Origin: Pantoea agglomerans
Lineage (GTDB): Bacteria; Pseudomonadota; Gammaproteobacteria; Enterobacterales; Enterobacteriaceae
Direction: 5' to 3'
DNA: 64,000 nucleotides
Assembly: GCF_021397715.1 (NCBI RefSeq)
Contig: NZ_CP090207.1
Span: 1,922,001 to 1,986,000, forward strand
Part shown: piece after piece, positions 47,317 through 58,168 of the stretch
How positions within the stretch are numbered: the stretch's first letter is position 1
How the letters are laid out: each line of letters starts with the position of its first letter
Translations under genes and position numbers: made by a program
The notes under the pieces: generated by a model
Database searches by the model: none
What the model was told of the DNA's origin: nothing
The model's input: only the letters and a program-made list of their open reading frames with translations

Positions 47317-48512
47317 GAGTGATTAAGCGCGGTCACCCGGCCGCGCATCTTCCGGCTGCAGCGCCAGGCGATCAACGCCAGCATGGCACCTAGCAGCATC
47401 ATCAGACTCAGTGAGAGCTTCTCAGCCAGCGGCAGCGCCACAATCACCAGGCTGCCTGCCGCACCGCCCGCCATCTGAATAAATCCCTGTAGTGCGGATG
47501 CCACGCCAGCCTGTTGCTGATAGGGCTCCAGCGCATAGCTGGTCGCGGGACCGACGGTGAACGCCAGACCCGCCACCGAAACCGCGACCGGAAACATATA
47601 CAACGCCCAATGGCTCTGCATCGATGCCGGAAACAGCATCATTCCCGCCAGCAGCAACAGCGCACCCAGCAGCATCGTGACAAAGCCCATCGCCAGACAG
47701 AAAGGCCGTCCCGCTTTGCGGATGGTTTTATTGACGAAGACGCTGACGAACATAATCCAGAAGCCGTTGGCACCAAAGGCAAAAGAGAACTCAATCGGTG
47801 ATAAGCCGCCTTCGGTCATCAATACCTGCGGAGCCAGAGAGACATAGGTCAGCACCATGCCCAGTGCGCCCGCGTTGGCAAAGGCAAACGCCAGGAAGCG
47901 AGGCTGACGCAAAATGGCGGCATACTGCGCAATCGGCAATCCTTTCACCCGCAGGGTATCGGCCGGGCGCGTTTCGGGCAGCCAGACAATGACCAGCAGC
48001 ATAATCAGCGCGCCGTAGCCGCACAGGAACCAGAAGGGCGCGCGCCAGTCGAACGCGCTGGCCAGCAGGCCGCCCAGCAGGGGAGCCAGTGCCGGAACGA
48101 TATTTAATGCGCCATTCAGAAAGCCATAGGCGCGTGCCGCATCATCACCGCTCAGGCGATCGCGTACGCCGCTGAAGGCGACGACCGCACTGCAACAGAC
48201 GCCACAGCCCTGCACCAGACGGGCAAGCAGAAACAGCGGAAATGAGGTGGCGGTAGCGGCAATGGCGCTGCCAGCGATGTAGAGCGCCAGGCCCAGCAGG
48301 GCAATCGGCTTACGGCCATAGTTATCCACCAGCGGGCCAGTCACCAGTTGTCCCAGCCCCATCACCAGCAGAAACAGCGGGATGGTGGTCTGCACCAGGT
48401 TAACCGGCGTATTCAGCCCTTCCGCAATCTGCGGCAGCGTGGGCAAATAGAGATCAATGCCTAAAGGTGCCAGCAACACCAGGCTCAATAACAGTAGAGT
48501 AAATTTTTGCAT
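47313..48512 (-). CDS. Bcr/CflA-type (DHA1) MFS efflux transporter
   Basis: A 399-residue, 12-helix major facilitator of the Bcr/CflA drug-efflux group. The start [33 protein letters not shown], motif [25 protein letters not shown], and motif-C-like [29 protein letters not shown] are typical. It is not a clear one-to-one relative of a particular E. coli transporter (MdtL and YdhC are similar in type). The substrate is unknown. It lies between dadX and the WbaP-type gene, where E. coli has neither. Confidence 0.85.
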   Translation of the reverse strand: MQKFTLLLLSLVLLAPLGIDLYLPTLPQIAEGLNTPVNLVQTTIPLFLLVMGLGQLVTGPLVDNYGRKPIALLGLALYIAGSAIAATATSFPLFLLARLVQGCGVCCSAVVAFSGVRDRLSGDDAARAYGFLNGALNIVPALAPLLGGLLASAFDWRAPFWFLCGYGALIMLLVIVWLPETRPADTLRVKGLPIAQYAAILRQPRFLAFAFANAGALGMVLTYVSLAPQVLMTEGGLSPIEFSFAFGANGFWIMFVSVFVNKTIRKAGRPFCLAMGFVTMLLGALLLLAGMMLFPASMQSHWALYMFPVAVSVAGLAFTVGPATSYALEPYQQQAGVASALQGFIQMAGGAAGSLVIVALPLAEKLSLSLMMLLGAMLALIAWRCSRKMRGRVTALNHS

Positions 48513-48603
48513 AACGACCAGAGGGTGAACGTTCTGTTAAAAAACGAGCCGCAGAGGGTAATGATTCACAACAAAAAAAGATAGAGGAGAAGATGCGGAA
48601 GTT

Positions 48604-48630
48604 GCGATGCCTGTGCGAAACAGGCATCGC
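48604..48630 (-). terminator. Hairpin downstream of the WbaP-type gene
   Basis: Perfect 11-bp arms GCGATGCCTGT (48604-48614) and ACAGGCATCGC (48620-48630), loop GCGAA, 10 bp after the stop on the minus strand. The T tail is weak (AACTT), although an A7 run on the plus strand lies about 27 bp further. Confidence 0.5.
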
Positions 48631-48640
48631 TTACTGTCAG

Positions 48641-50107
48641 TTAGTAGGCACCATCACGACGCAGTACCACGCCAGCGGTTTTAAACAGGATGGCGATATC
48701 GGTCCACAACGCCCAGTTTTTCACATACCAGGAGTCAAAGTAGACGCGGGTATCGTAATCGATGTCATTACGTCCGCTGACCTGCCACAAACCGGTCATG
48801 CCAGGCTTCGCCATCAGATAGTAATCAACATCACCGGCATAGCGCTCCAGTTCCGCTTCAATCACCGGGCGCGGTCCCACCAGGCTCATCTCGCCACGGA
48901 TGACGTTCCACAGCTGCGGCAACTCATCGAGGCTGGTTTTACGCAGGAAGCCACCGATTTTGGTGATGCGCGGATCGTTTTTAAGTTTGAAGTCCTTATC
49001 CCACTCAATACGCGCGGCTTCGCTGGTGGCCAGCAGATTTTCCAGCACCTCTTTCGAGTTGGTCACCATGGAACGGAATTTCAGGCACTTAAACTTTTTA
49101 CCATCCTGACCGACGCGCTCATGGCCATAGATAGCATTGCCGCCATCGCGCTTCACCATGTAGCAGAGCAGGGCAAAAATCGGGCCGAGGAACAGCAGCA
49201 GCATTGACGCGACAATAATATCAAAGGCGCGCTTCAGGAACCGCGAGGAGTGCTTAGCCAGATTATTACTGACCCGCAGGATCATCACTTCATGGCTGAA
49301 GATAAATGACATATCGGTACCATAGAGCGGCACACCGCGCAGGGTCGGGATCACCGAGACGGAACGACAGTTCATCTTCGACAGGAACTTCAGCCAGCGA
49401 TCACGCATAGGCTGCTGCTCATACTCCATCGCCACAATGAACTGCACGTTGTCGCGGTCGATGGTTTGCCAGTTAATATCTTTCCAGGTGATAACCGGGA
49501 CGCCATTAACGCTTTGCTCGGCGGGCACATCGTCTACCGAGATAAACGCCTGTACGTTATAGCCCAGGATCTCTTCGCTTTGCAGCGCCGCGTAGGCCTC
49601 GGTGGCATTCCGGCCGGAGCCAATAATGATCGTCTCTTTCTGCCACTGACCGGCTTTATTAATCGCGCGCTTCACTACGGCACGCATCAACGGCAGCAGC
49701 AGCAGGGCATAAGTCCAGCTGAACACCCACACCATGCGGGAGAAATCCCACTTCGAAAAAGCGATCAGGGCGAGATCGAGCAGGGAGAAAACGAAAAGTG
49801 TCTTAACGATCTCTTTCAGCTCGAACCAAAAAGGTTTGCGATAGGTGTAGTGGCGCAGGCGTACCCAGAACCAGCCGGTACACATGACGGACATAATAAA
49901 TTGTGCAACAAAACGATATTCAATTTGTTGCGGGGGAATAAATGTATCCAGCTCTCCCCAAATACCCTGAACAGTGGCGGCCGATAAAAACAACGCCAGA
50001 TTAAGTGCAATCAGATCGGAAAAACTCAGGGCGAACTTTACGATGATATTTTTTCGCGTTCCGCTCCAGGAGCGGCTCGGGTTATTCATTATCAATGTAC
50101 TTGCCAT
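48641..50107 (-). CDS. WbaP-type undecaprenyl-phosphate sugar phosphotransferase
   Basis: A membrane enzyme that starts assembly of a cell-surface polysaccharide by moving a sugar-1-phosphate (galactose in characterised WbaP) from UDP-sugar onto undecaprenyl phosphate. The 488 residues show four N-terminal helices (about 25-130), a central Rossmann-like domain (KETIIIGSGRNATEAYAAL), one more membrane segment (about 280-305), and the catalytic C-terminal domain with KRAFDIIVAS, KFRSMV, LRKTSLDELPQLWNVIRGEMSLVGPRP and KPGMTGLWQVSGRNDIDYDTRV. It stands alone, without glycosyltransferase, wzx or wzy neighbours. AGG lies close to ATG 50107; ATG 50089 is an alternative. Confidence 0.9.
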   Translation of the reverse strand: MASTLIMNNPSRSWSGTRKNIIVKFALSFSDLIALNLALFLSAATVQGIWGELDTFIPPQQIEYRFVAQFIMSVMCTGWFWVRLRHYTYRKPFWFELKEIVKTLFVFSLLDLALIAFSKWDFSRMVWVFSWTYALLLLPLMRAVVKRAINKAGQWQKETIIIGSGRNATEAYAALQSEEILGYNVQAFISVDDVPAEQSVNGVPVITWKDINWQTIDRDNVQFIVAMEYEQQPMRDRWLKFLSKMNCRSVSVIPTLRGVPLYGTDMSFIFSHEVMILRVSNNLAKHSSRFLKRAFDIIVASMLLLFLGPIFALLCYMVKRDGGNAIYGHERVGQDGKKFKCLKFRSMVTNSKEVLENLLATSEAARIEWDKDFKLKNDPRITKIGGFLRKTSLDELPQLWNVIRGEMSLVGPRPVIEAELERYAGDVDYYLMAKPGMTGLWQVSGRNDIDYDTRVYFDSWYVKNWALWTDIAILFKTAGVVLRRDGAY

Positions 50108-50256
50108 AAAACCTGCTCTCTTTCTCAAGTAAAAGATGGCCTGACCAGAATCAAGTACGCGCTCAGGAGTGGGCTACTGAAAAAATTAAAAAATCATTTT
50201 CAGTCTGTTGCAGTCAGTACAGCCAAAAGAAGCTGCGAAAAGAGTGACGGATAAAG

Positions 50257-50272
50257 CGTGATGTCACTCACG
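50257..50272. promoter_or_regulatory. CRP-like inverted repeat upstream of the WbaP-type gene
   Basis: CGTGATGTCACTCACG has CGTGA and TCACG halves with the 6-bp spacing of CRP sites (TGTGA-N6-TCACA), one mismatch in each half. It lies 150 bp before the start. The rest of the 350-bp upstream region is AT-rich; I found no convincing RcsAB box. Confidence 0.35.
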
Positions 50273-50485
50273 AAATATTGCAGCGTTGAGTATGAGTATG
50301 CAGGAGTTATTTGACAGAGTTAATACGGAAAAAATCTGAAAACGTTAAAACTGATTAAAGTTTTAAAGTCATAATTCTATGTTTAATAAGGATAAAATAA
50401 GAGAAGGGGTGGTTATAACCAAACTGTTTAAGACTGTTTTTAGGAATTACCGCCAAATCTCTCGACCGGCGGTAGTGAAGTCAAC

Positions 50486-50719
50486 TCAGGCGGGCTTCTT
50501 TAAAATCCAGCGGTCCTGCTGTTTATCATAATGACCAATTTGCAGATTGACCGGTTCCCCGTCGATCCAGGCCGGAATGCTGGTGTCACGATCCCAGCCA
50601 TCAAGTTGCGTAATTAAGCCGGGATTGGTATCACAGGGGATGCTGACGGTGTCGGGGTTCTCACTGTCAAGATCGGCATCCACAATCTCATAACGACCAA
50701 TTTTAACCACGTGTCCCAT
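50486..50719 (-). CDS. yebV: YebV (DUF1480) family protein
   Basis: A 77-residue cytoplasmic protein of unknown function. Its layout matches E. coli YebV: VKIGRYEIVDADL, VSIPCDTNPGLITQLDGWDRDTSIPAWIDGEP, and a C-terminal QQDRWILK. In E. coli yebV is next to rsmF; here rsmF is about 50 kb away, so one of the two has moved. AGGAG precedes ATG 50719 by six bases. Confidence 0.82.
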   Translation of the reverse strand: MGHVVKIGRYEIVDADLDSENPDTVSIPCDTNPGLITQLDGWDRDTSIPAWIDGEPVNLQIGHYDKQQDRWILKKPA

Positions 50720-50796
50720 TCATTTCTCCTGTTTAAGCGGGCTTGAACTCTTAGCTTAGTGCATCAGCAGAAAATAACGGGGCAGAATGATTAGGA

Positions 50797-52524
50797 TTAT
50801 TCCTTCTCTTCAGCCGGGCGCACACCAATCTTCACAATACGGTTATCTTCTTTCTCGGCCACGGTCCAGGTCAGCTGGTTCCATTCCACCTGATCGCCAA
50901 CCACCGGCGCGCCGCCCAGCATACTCAGCATCAGCTGCCCCAGCGACTGCTGGTCATTGGTCTCCTCGTCCAGTTCCAGACCGTATATCTGCGCCACATC
51001 ACGCAGCCGGGCTTCCGCATCAAGGATAAAGTCACCAAAGAAGCGCTGATCGAGCGAAACCGGCGGCGACTGACTGAACATCTTGCCCAGCGCCGGCAAA
51101 TCGCGTTCGCGGCCAATCACGCAGATAACGTCGTTCTCTTTCAGGCGAGTGCCGCCATTGGGATGCATCAGCACATTGTCGCGGAACAGCGCCGCAATCC
51201 GGGTTTCACGCGGCATCTGTAAATCGCGCAGCGCGGCACCGACGCACCATTTGTCGGCGCTGAGCTGATAAACGAACTGCTCCCACGGATTCTCCGGATG
51301 GATATCCAGGCCTACCCGACTGATCGGTGAGGCCGTTGGCGGGACCACCACTTTGGCTTTTTTCGCGGCAAAGCCCAATGAGGTACCTTGCAGCATCAGC
51401 GAGACCAGCACCACAAAGAAGGCGATATTGAAATAAAGTGAGGCGTTCTCCAGTCCGGCCATCATCGGGAACACCGCCAGAATAATCGGCACGGCACCGC
51501 GCAGGCCGACCCAACTGATAAAGAAGCGCTCGCGGGTGGTAAAACTGCGGAACGGCAACAGGCCGATAAACACCGAGAGCGGGCGCGCCACCAGAATCAG
51601 CCACAGCGACAGAATCATCGCCGGCACGGCGATATGCCACAAATCAGAAGGCGTCACCAGCAGGCCGAGCACGATGAACATCCCGATCTGACTCAGCCAG
51701 GCCATGCCGTCGAAGGTCTGCAGGATGCCGTGACGGTTACGAATCGGGCTGTTACCCAGCAGGAAGCCGCACAGATAGACCGCCAGAATGCCGCTGCCTT
51801 CCAGTACCGTGGTCAGGGCGAACACCAGAATACCGCCGCTCAACGCCAGCAGCGGGTAGAGCCCGCCCGCCAGGCTGATGCGGTTGATTAACTGCTGCAG
51901 CGCCCAGCCGCCGCCGAGGCCTAACACAATGCCCAGCCCGAACTGCTGCACCAGGTGAACCAGGAACATCCAGTCAAGCCCGGTCTGGCCTTGCTCAATC
52001 ATCTCAATCAGGGTGATGGTCAGAAACACCGCCATCGGGTCGTTGCTGCCCGATTCAATCTCCAGGGTTGAGCTGACGCGCTCGTTCAGGCCCTTATCGC
52101 CCAGCAGCGAGAATACCGCCGCCGCATCGGTAGAACCGATAATCGCGCCAATCAGAAAGCCCTGCATCATATCGAGATTAAACAGCCAGGCGGCCACCAC
52201 GCCGGTTAAGCCCGCGGTAATCATCACGCCGACGGTGGCCAGCGACAGGGCGGGCCCCAGCGCCACCTTAAACGAGCTGGCTTTGGTTCGCATCCCGCCA
52301 TCCAGCAGGATGATAGCCAGCGCCAGGTTAGAGATCAGGTAAGCGGCGGGGTAGTTATCAAAGGCGATGCCGCCGATGCCATCCACGCCGGTCAGCATAC
52401 CCAGCGCCAGGAAGATAACCAGGATAGGAATACCCAGGCGTGAGGAGAAAGAGCTGAGCAAAATGCTCGAGGCTACCAGCACGGAACCGATGATAAACAG
52501 ACTGTAAACAATGGTGTGGTTCAA
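50797..52524 (-). CDS. cvrA: K+/H+ antiporter CvrA (NhaP2-type)
   Basis: A CPA1-family potassium/proton antiporter that affects growth at low osmolarity and volume regulation. The 575 residues begin at TTG 52524, with AGGAG seven bases upstream. The membrane domain (about 1-390) has 12-13 helices, including [40 protein letters not shown] and [23 protein letters not shown] cytoplasmic TrkA-C/RCK-like domain (about 400-480) and a CorC_HlyC domain at the C-terminus follow. In E. coli cvrA follows dadX directly; here three other genes intervene. Confidence 0.95.
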   Translation of the reverse strand: MNHTIVYSLFIIGSVLVASSILLSSFSSRLGIPILVIFLALGMLTGVDGIGGIAFDNYPAAYLISNLALAIILLDGGMRTKASSFKVALGPALSLATVGVMITAGLTGVVAAWLFNLDMMQGFLIGAIIGSTDAAAVFSLLGDKGLNERVSSTLEIESGSNDPMAVFLTITLIEMIEQGQTGLDWMFLVHLVQQFGLGIVLGLGGGWALQQLINRISLAGGLYPLLALSGGILVFALTTVLEGSGILAVYLCGFLLGNSPIRNRHGILQTFDGMAWLSQIGMFIVLGLLVTPSDLWHIAVPAMILSLWLILVARPLSVFIGLLPFRSFTTRERFFISWVGLRGAVPIILAVFPMMAGLENASLYFNIAFFVVLVSLMLQGTSLGFAAKKAKVVVPPTASPISRVGLDIHPENPWEQFVYQLSADKWCVGAALRDLQMPRETRIAALFRDNVLMHPNGGTRLKENDVICVIGRERDLPALGKMFSQSPPVSLDQRFFGDFILDAEARLRDVAQIYGLELDEETNDQQSLGQLMLSMLGGAPVVGDQVEWNQLTWTVAEKEDNRIVKIGVRPAEEKE

Positions 52525-52740
52525 ACCCGGGCTCCTGAGTTATGGCGTTGCGTGGCTGCAAAGGGTGACAAATGTCCATGCTATCCCTAAAAGATAATGT
52601 TTTATCAAAGAGTTGTCATGGTCAAAATGAAAATTATACCAATTGTTAACTGGCTTATGGAATCAGATTAATGTGAAGAATGAGGGAGTTGGCAGGCAAG
52701 CGGCAGAAAAGCCACTCTTTTAGCAGGTTATTCGGCAGAT

Positions 52741-52769
52741 AAAAAACAAGCCGGTGATAAGCCGGCTTG
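52741..52769 (-). terminator. Terminator after yeaGH
   Basis: Stem CAAGCCGG/CCGGCTTG with a 7-base loop. Read on the minus strand it is followed by six T (52746-52741). It starts 6 bp after the yeaH stop. Confidence 0.88.
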
Positions 52770-52774
52770 GTTGA

Positions 52775-54127
<1,353 letters not shown>

Positions 54128-54140
54128 TTACAGACTTTTA

Positions 54141-56075
54141 TCAGGACGATTTACGCACACGCAGATACCATTCACACAGCAGGCGTACCTGTTTGCGGGT
54201 ATAGCCTTTTTCCATCATGCGATCGACGAAATCATCATGTTTCTTCTGCTCATCGGTCGAGGTCTTGGTATTGAATGAGATGACCGGCAGCAGCTCCTCC
54301 GTATTTGAGAACATTTTCTTCTCAATCACGGTGCGCAATTTCTCGTAACTGGTCCAGTTCGGATTGCGACCGTTATTGTGTGCCCGCGCGCGCAGCACGA
54401 AGTTGACGATCTCATTACGGAAATCTTTCGGGTTACTGATGCCCGCAGGCTTCTCAATCTTCTCCAGTTCCGCATTCAGCGATTCGCGGTCAAACAGCTG
54501 ACCGGTATCGGGATCGCGATATTCCTGATCCTGAATCCAGAAGTCGGCATAGGTGACGTAGCGATCAAAGATGTTCTGACCATACTCGGAATAGGATTCC
54601 AGGTAAGCGGTCTGAATCTCTTTGCCGATGAACTCCGCATATTTTGGAATCAGGTAACCTTTCAGGTGCTCAAGGTATTTTTCCGCCTGATCCTGCGGGA
54701 ACTGCTCACGCTCGATCTGCTGTTCAAGCACATAGAACAGGTGAACCGGGTTGGCCGCCACTTCGGCATGGTCGAAGTTGAAGACCCGTGACAGGATCTT
54801 AAAGGCGAAACGGGTCGACAGACCGTTCATGCCCTCATCAACGCCGGCGTAATCGTGATACTCCTGCCACGATTTCGCTTTCGGGTCGGTATCTTTCAGG
54901 CTTTCGCCGTCATAGACCCGCATTTTGGAGTAGATGCTGGAGTTTTCTGGATCTTTCAGGCGCGACAGAATCGAGAACTTAGCCAGTGTTTCCAGCGTAC
55001 CAGGTGCGCATGGCGATGTTGCCAGCTCACTGTGGTTCAGCAGTTTCTCGTAAATTTTGATCTCTTCAGAGACTCGCAGGCAATAAGGCACTTTGACGAT
55101 GTAAACACGGTCAAGGAACGCCTCATTGTTTTTGTTATTACGGAAAGTGACCCATTCAGATTCGTTGGAGTGCGCCAGAATGATGCCGTTAAACGGCAGC
55201 GCTGAGATCCCTTCGGTTCCGTTGTAGTTACCTTCCTGGGTGGCGGTCAGCAACGGATGCAGCACTTTAATCGGTGCCTTGAACATCTCGACAAATTCCA
55301 TGATGCCCTGGTTCGCGCGGCACAGTGCGCCAGAGTAACCATATGCATCAGGATCGTTTTGCGCGTGGTTTTCCAGTTTGCGGATGTCCACTTTACCGAC
55401 CAGCGCCGAAATGTCCTGGTTGTTCTCGTCGCCTGGCTCGGTTTTCGCGATCGCCAGTTGCTCAAGAATCGACGGCCAGACTTTCACTACTTTGAAGCGG
55501 GAGATGTCACCACCAAAGTCGTGCAGGCGTTTAGCGGCCCACGGCGACATGATGGTGCCAAGGTAACGGCGCGGCACGCCATACTCTTTTTCAAGAATGT
55601 GCGCATCCTCCTGCGGATTAAACAGACAGAGCGGATGGTCATTGACCGGGCTGCGTTCGCCATCTGCGCTCAGCACATAGATAGGGACGCGCTGCATCAG
55701 CGATTTAAGCCGCTCAGCCAGCGAGGATTTACCGCCGCCGACCGGCCCCAGCAGATAGAGGATCTGCTTCTTCTCCTCCAGTCCCTGAGCGGCATGTTTC
55801 AGGTAGGAGACGATCTGTTCAATCGCTTCCTCCATGCCGTAAAACTCCTCGAACGCCGGATAGCGTCCCATCACACGGTTGGAGAATATTCTGGAAAGGC
55901 GTGGCTCCTGAGCAGTGTCGACCATTACTGGCTCACCGATTGCCATTAACAGTCGCTCTGCAGCGTTGGCGTATGCACTGCGATCTTGCTTACAGATGGC
56001 AAGAAATTCCTGCAGTGTGAACTCTTCGTCCTTGGCAGCTTCATAACGCTGACGATAGTGATCGAATATATTCAT
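54141..56075 (-). CDS. yeaG: PrkA-family serine kinase YeaG
   Basis: A 644-residue AAA-related protein kinase, the same length as in E. coli. In E. coli it is induced in nitrogen starvation and stationary phase and affects the stress response. Walker A is in LYLLGPVGGGKSSLAERL. The conserved NPQEDAHILEKEYGVPRRYLGTIMSPWAAKRLHDFGGD and GLSTRFAFKILSRVF segments are present, and a kinase-like C-terminal part ends LCEWYLRVRK. ATG 56075 (MNIFDHYRQRYE) is chosen by similarity; the frame extends to 56168. A perfect sigma-54 promoter match lies about 90 bp upstream. Confidence 0.95.
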   Translation of the reverse strand: MNIFDHYRQRYEAAKDEEFTLQEFLAICKQDRSAYANAAERLLMAIGEPVMVDTAQEPRLSRIFSNRVMGRYPAFEEFYGMEEAIEQIVSYLKHAAQGLEEKKQILYLLGPVGGGKSSLAERLKSLMQRVPIYVLSADGERSPVNDHPLCLFNPQEDAHILEKEYGVPRRYLGTIMSPWAAKRLHDFGGDISRFKVVKVWPSILEQLAIAKTEPGDENNQDISALVGKVDIRKLENHAQNDPDAYGYSGALCRANQGIMEFVEMFKAPIKVLHPLLTATQEGNYNGTEGISALPFNGIILAHSNESEWVTFRNNKNNEAFLDRVYIVKVPYCLRVSEEIKIYEKLLNHSELATSPCAPGTLETLAKFSILSRLKDPENSSIYSKMRVYDGESLKDTDPKAKSWQEYHDYAGVDEGMNGLSTRFAFKILSRVFNFDHAEVAANPVHLFYVLEQQIEREQFPQDQAEKYLEHLKGYLIPKYAEFIGKEIQTAYLESYSEYGQNIFDRYVTYADFWIQDQEYRDPDTGQLFDRESLNAELEKIEKPAGISNPKDFRNEIVNFVLRARAHNNGRNPNWTSYEKLRTVIEKKMFSNTEELLPVISFNTKTSTDEQKKHDDFVDRMMEKGYTRKQVRLLCEWYLRVRKSS

Positions 56076-56163
56076 AGCGATGCCCGTCCTTTCGTTTTTA
56101 GCACAGGTAAGGAGCGTAATTAGAGGCTCATGCAGCTCCCGGAAGATATTCTCTATTGAGTAC

Positions 56164-56179
56164 AGCAACCCTTATGCCA
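56164..56179 (-). promoter_or_regulatory. Sigma-54 (RpoN) promoter of yeaGH
   Basis: On the minus strand the sequence is TGGCATAAGGGTTGCT, a full match to TGGCAYR-N4-TTGCW with GG and GC ten bases apart. The predicted start is near 56153, giving a leader of about 78 nt to the yeaG ATG. In E. coli yeaGH belongs to the NtrC/sigma-54 nitrogen-starvation genes. I did not find clear NtrC sites between here and mipA. Confidence 0.75.
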
Positions 56180-56494
56180 ACCTGATCATTTTTATCGGGA
56201 TACACAACTTTACTGGTTACTCTGCTCGTACATATTGTCTGGTCTTACTTCTAACTGTAGATGGCTTCTAAGAAATTTCCTCCATGGCTGTGGGTGAATG
56301 AGGGTGAGATCAACAGCATAATCAGTCTGAGGTGAGGCCGGTATGCGCCTCTGATGAGTTAACTTAACGTGATTTTAACCTTTAATGCCACTTTCTACGG
56401 CTGGGCGCTTAAAGGATTTCGATATAAGTTAATCCAGTCGCAAAAAAACGTTAGACTTCATGTTTGATTGTTATATTTATGGAATGAATAAATT

Positions 56495-57244
56495 GTGAAC
56501 CAATTCAAACTTAAGGCGCTTGTTGCACTTTTACCTTGTTATTTACTCTCTGGCGGCGTAAATGCCGCACCGCTTTCGGTCGGGGCTTCAGTCATCTATG
56601 CCGAGTCGCCTTATCGCGGCGGCCAGGACCGTTATCTGCCGGTTCCGGTGATCAATTACGAGGGTGAGAACTTCTGGTTTCGTAGCCTGCAGGGCGGTTA
56701 CTACCTGTGGAAAGATCCTCAGAACCAGCTGTCACTGACGCTGCTCGGTTCACCGCAGGAGTACAAGCCCAGCGACAACGACCTGGGCGACATGAAAGGG
56801 CTGGATAAACGCCGCATGACCCTGATGGCGGGCGCAACATACCGTCACACAGCCGACTGGGGTATCGTTCGTACCGCACTGCTGGGCGACGTGCTGAACA
56901 ACAGCAACGGTATGATCTGGGATTTAACTTACCTCTATCGCTTTGAAATGGGCGACTTCAGTCTGACGCCAGGCATTGGTGCGATGTGGAACAGTGCCAA
57001 TCAAAACCGCTATTACTACGGTGTTTCCGGCCATGAAAGCGCCCGCACCGGCATCAGCCGTTACAATCCGGATGACAGCTGGTCACCTTATATTGAACTG
57101 AGCGCCAGCTATCAGATTTCGACGCAGTGGAACGTCGGCGTGGTCGGCCGCTATACCCGTTTCGACAGCGAAATCAAAGATAGCCCGATGATCGACAAAA
57201 GCGGCCAGGCGACACTCTGGACCGGCGTCAGTTACAGTTTCTGA
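56495..57244 (+). CDS. mipA: MltA-interacting protein MipA
   Basis: An outer-membrane beta-barrel protein of the OmpV/MipA family, proposed as a scaffold linking the lytic transglycosylase MltA with PBP1B. The 249 residues start at GTG 56495 with a signal peptide cleaved probably after VNA (residue 24). Alternating aromatic strands run through the mature part, which ends in the barrel C-terminus GQATLWTGVSYSF. Divergent from yeaG, the E. coli neighbour. The 420-bp region between the two starts holds the sigma-54 site but no other gene that I can see. Confidence 0.95.
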   Translation: MNQFKLKALVALLPCYLLSGGVNAAPLSVGASVIYAESPYRGGQDRYLPVPVINYEGENFWFRSLQGGYYLWKDPQNQLSLTLLGSPQEYKPSDNDLGDMKGLDKRRMTLMAGATYRHTADWGIVRTALLGDVLNNSNGMIWDLTYLYRFEMGDFSLTPGIGAMWNSANQNRYYYGVSGHESARTGISRYNPDDSWSPYIELSASYQISTQWNVGVVGRYTRFDSEIKDSPMIDKSGQATLWTGVSYSF

Positions 57245-57256
57245 TAACGCACTAAA

Positions 57257-57285
57257 AGAGGGCATTATATGCCCTCTGTTCTTTT
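57257..57285 (+). terminator. Terminator after mipA
   Basis: Perfect stem AGAGGGCAT/ATGCCCTCT with loop TAT, followed by GTTCTTTT. Confidence 0.8.
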
Positions 57286-57316
57286 ATGGGGCCTCAGCAT
57301 GGGGCGGGAGAGCGAA

Positions 57317-58168
57317 ATGCGCAACATCATGAATTTTGCCGGCCACAGCGATCTGCCGGTGATTGGTCAGGGCAGCTGGTATATGGGCGAGAATCCCGCT
57401 CAGCGCGCGGCGGAAGTCGCTGCACTTCAGCACGGGCTGGCGTGTGGTCTGCGCCTGATCGATACCGCCGAGATGTACGCCGACGGCGCAGCCGAAGAGG
57501 TGGTCGGCGAAGCGCTACAGGGTCGTCGTGCTCAGGCGCTGGTGGTGTCAAAAGTGTACCCGTGGAATGCTGGTGAACACGATGCCATCGAGGCTTGCGA
57601 GCGTAGCCTGCAGCGGCTGAAAACGGACTACCTCGACCTCTATCTTCTGCACTGGCGCGGTAATATCCCGCTGGAAGAGACGGTGCGGGCGATGGAACAG
57701 CTGCAGCAACAGGGTAAAATCCGCTACTGGGGCGTCTCTAATTTCGATACCGATGACATGGCTGAGCTGTGGGATGAAGCGGGTGGGACGCAGTGCGCGA
57801 CCAATCAGGTGCTTTACCATCTCGGCTCACGGGGCATTGAATATGATCTGTTACCCGCCTGCCAGCAGCGTAACCTGCCGATTATGGCCTATTGTCCGCT
57901 GGCGCAGGCCGGACGGCTGCGCGATAGCCTGTTCAGCGACCCGCAACTGGTGCAGCTTGCACAGCAAAAGGGCATTAGCGTGGCCCAGCTCCTGCTTAGC
58001 TGGGTGATCCGTCAGCCTGGCGTTATTGCTATCCCTAAAGCCAGTTCTGTCGCTCACGTAGAGGAAAATGCGGCGGCGCTGAACGTGGTGCTGACTGACG
58101 ACGATCTCACCCTCATCAACCAGCGTTATCCGGCACCGCAGCATAAGTTACCGCTCGACGTGGTTTAA
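57317..58168 (+). CDS. yeaE: Aldo/keto reductase YeaE
   Basis: An NADPH-dependent aldo/keto reductase; E. coli YeaE reduces methylglyoxal and other 2-oxoaldehydes. The protein is 283 residues. The catalytic tetrad Asp/Tyr/Lys/His is visible in LIDTAEMYADG, VVSKVYPWNAG and LYLLHWRGN. The cofactor region is WGVSNFDTDDM, NQVLYHLGSRGIEYDLLPACQQ and IAIPKASSVAHVEENAAAL. GGGAG precedes ATG 57317; ATG 57329 is also possible, and the frame runs upstream to 57269. It follows mipA behind a terminator and converges on yeaD (4-bp overlap of ends). Confidence 0.95.
   Translation: MRNIMNFAGHSDLPVIGQGSWYMGENPAQRAAEVAALQHGLACGLRLIDTAEMYADGAAEEVVGEALQGRRAQALVVSKVYPWNAGEHDAIEACERSLQRLKTDYLDLYLLHWRGNIPLEETVRAMEQLQQQGKIRYWGVSNFDTDDMAELWDEAGGTQCATNQVLYHLGSRGIEYDLLPACQQRNLPIMAYCPLAQAGRLRDSLFSDPQLVQLAQQKGISVAQLLLSWVIRQPGVIAIPKASSVAHVEENAAALNVVLTDDDLTLINQRYPAPQHKLPLDVV

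Noticed and set aside
50300-50480. RcsAB box or JUMPstart upstream of the WbaP-type gene
   Set aside because: No sequence close enough to either consensus was found.
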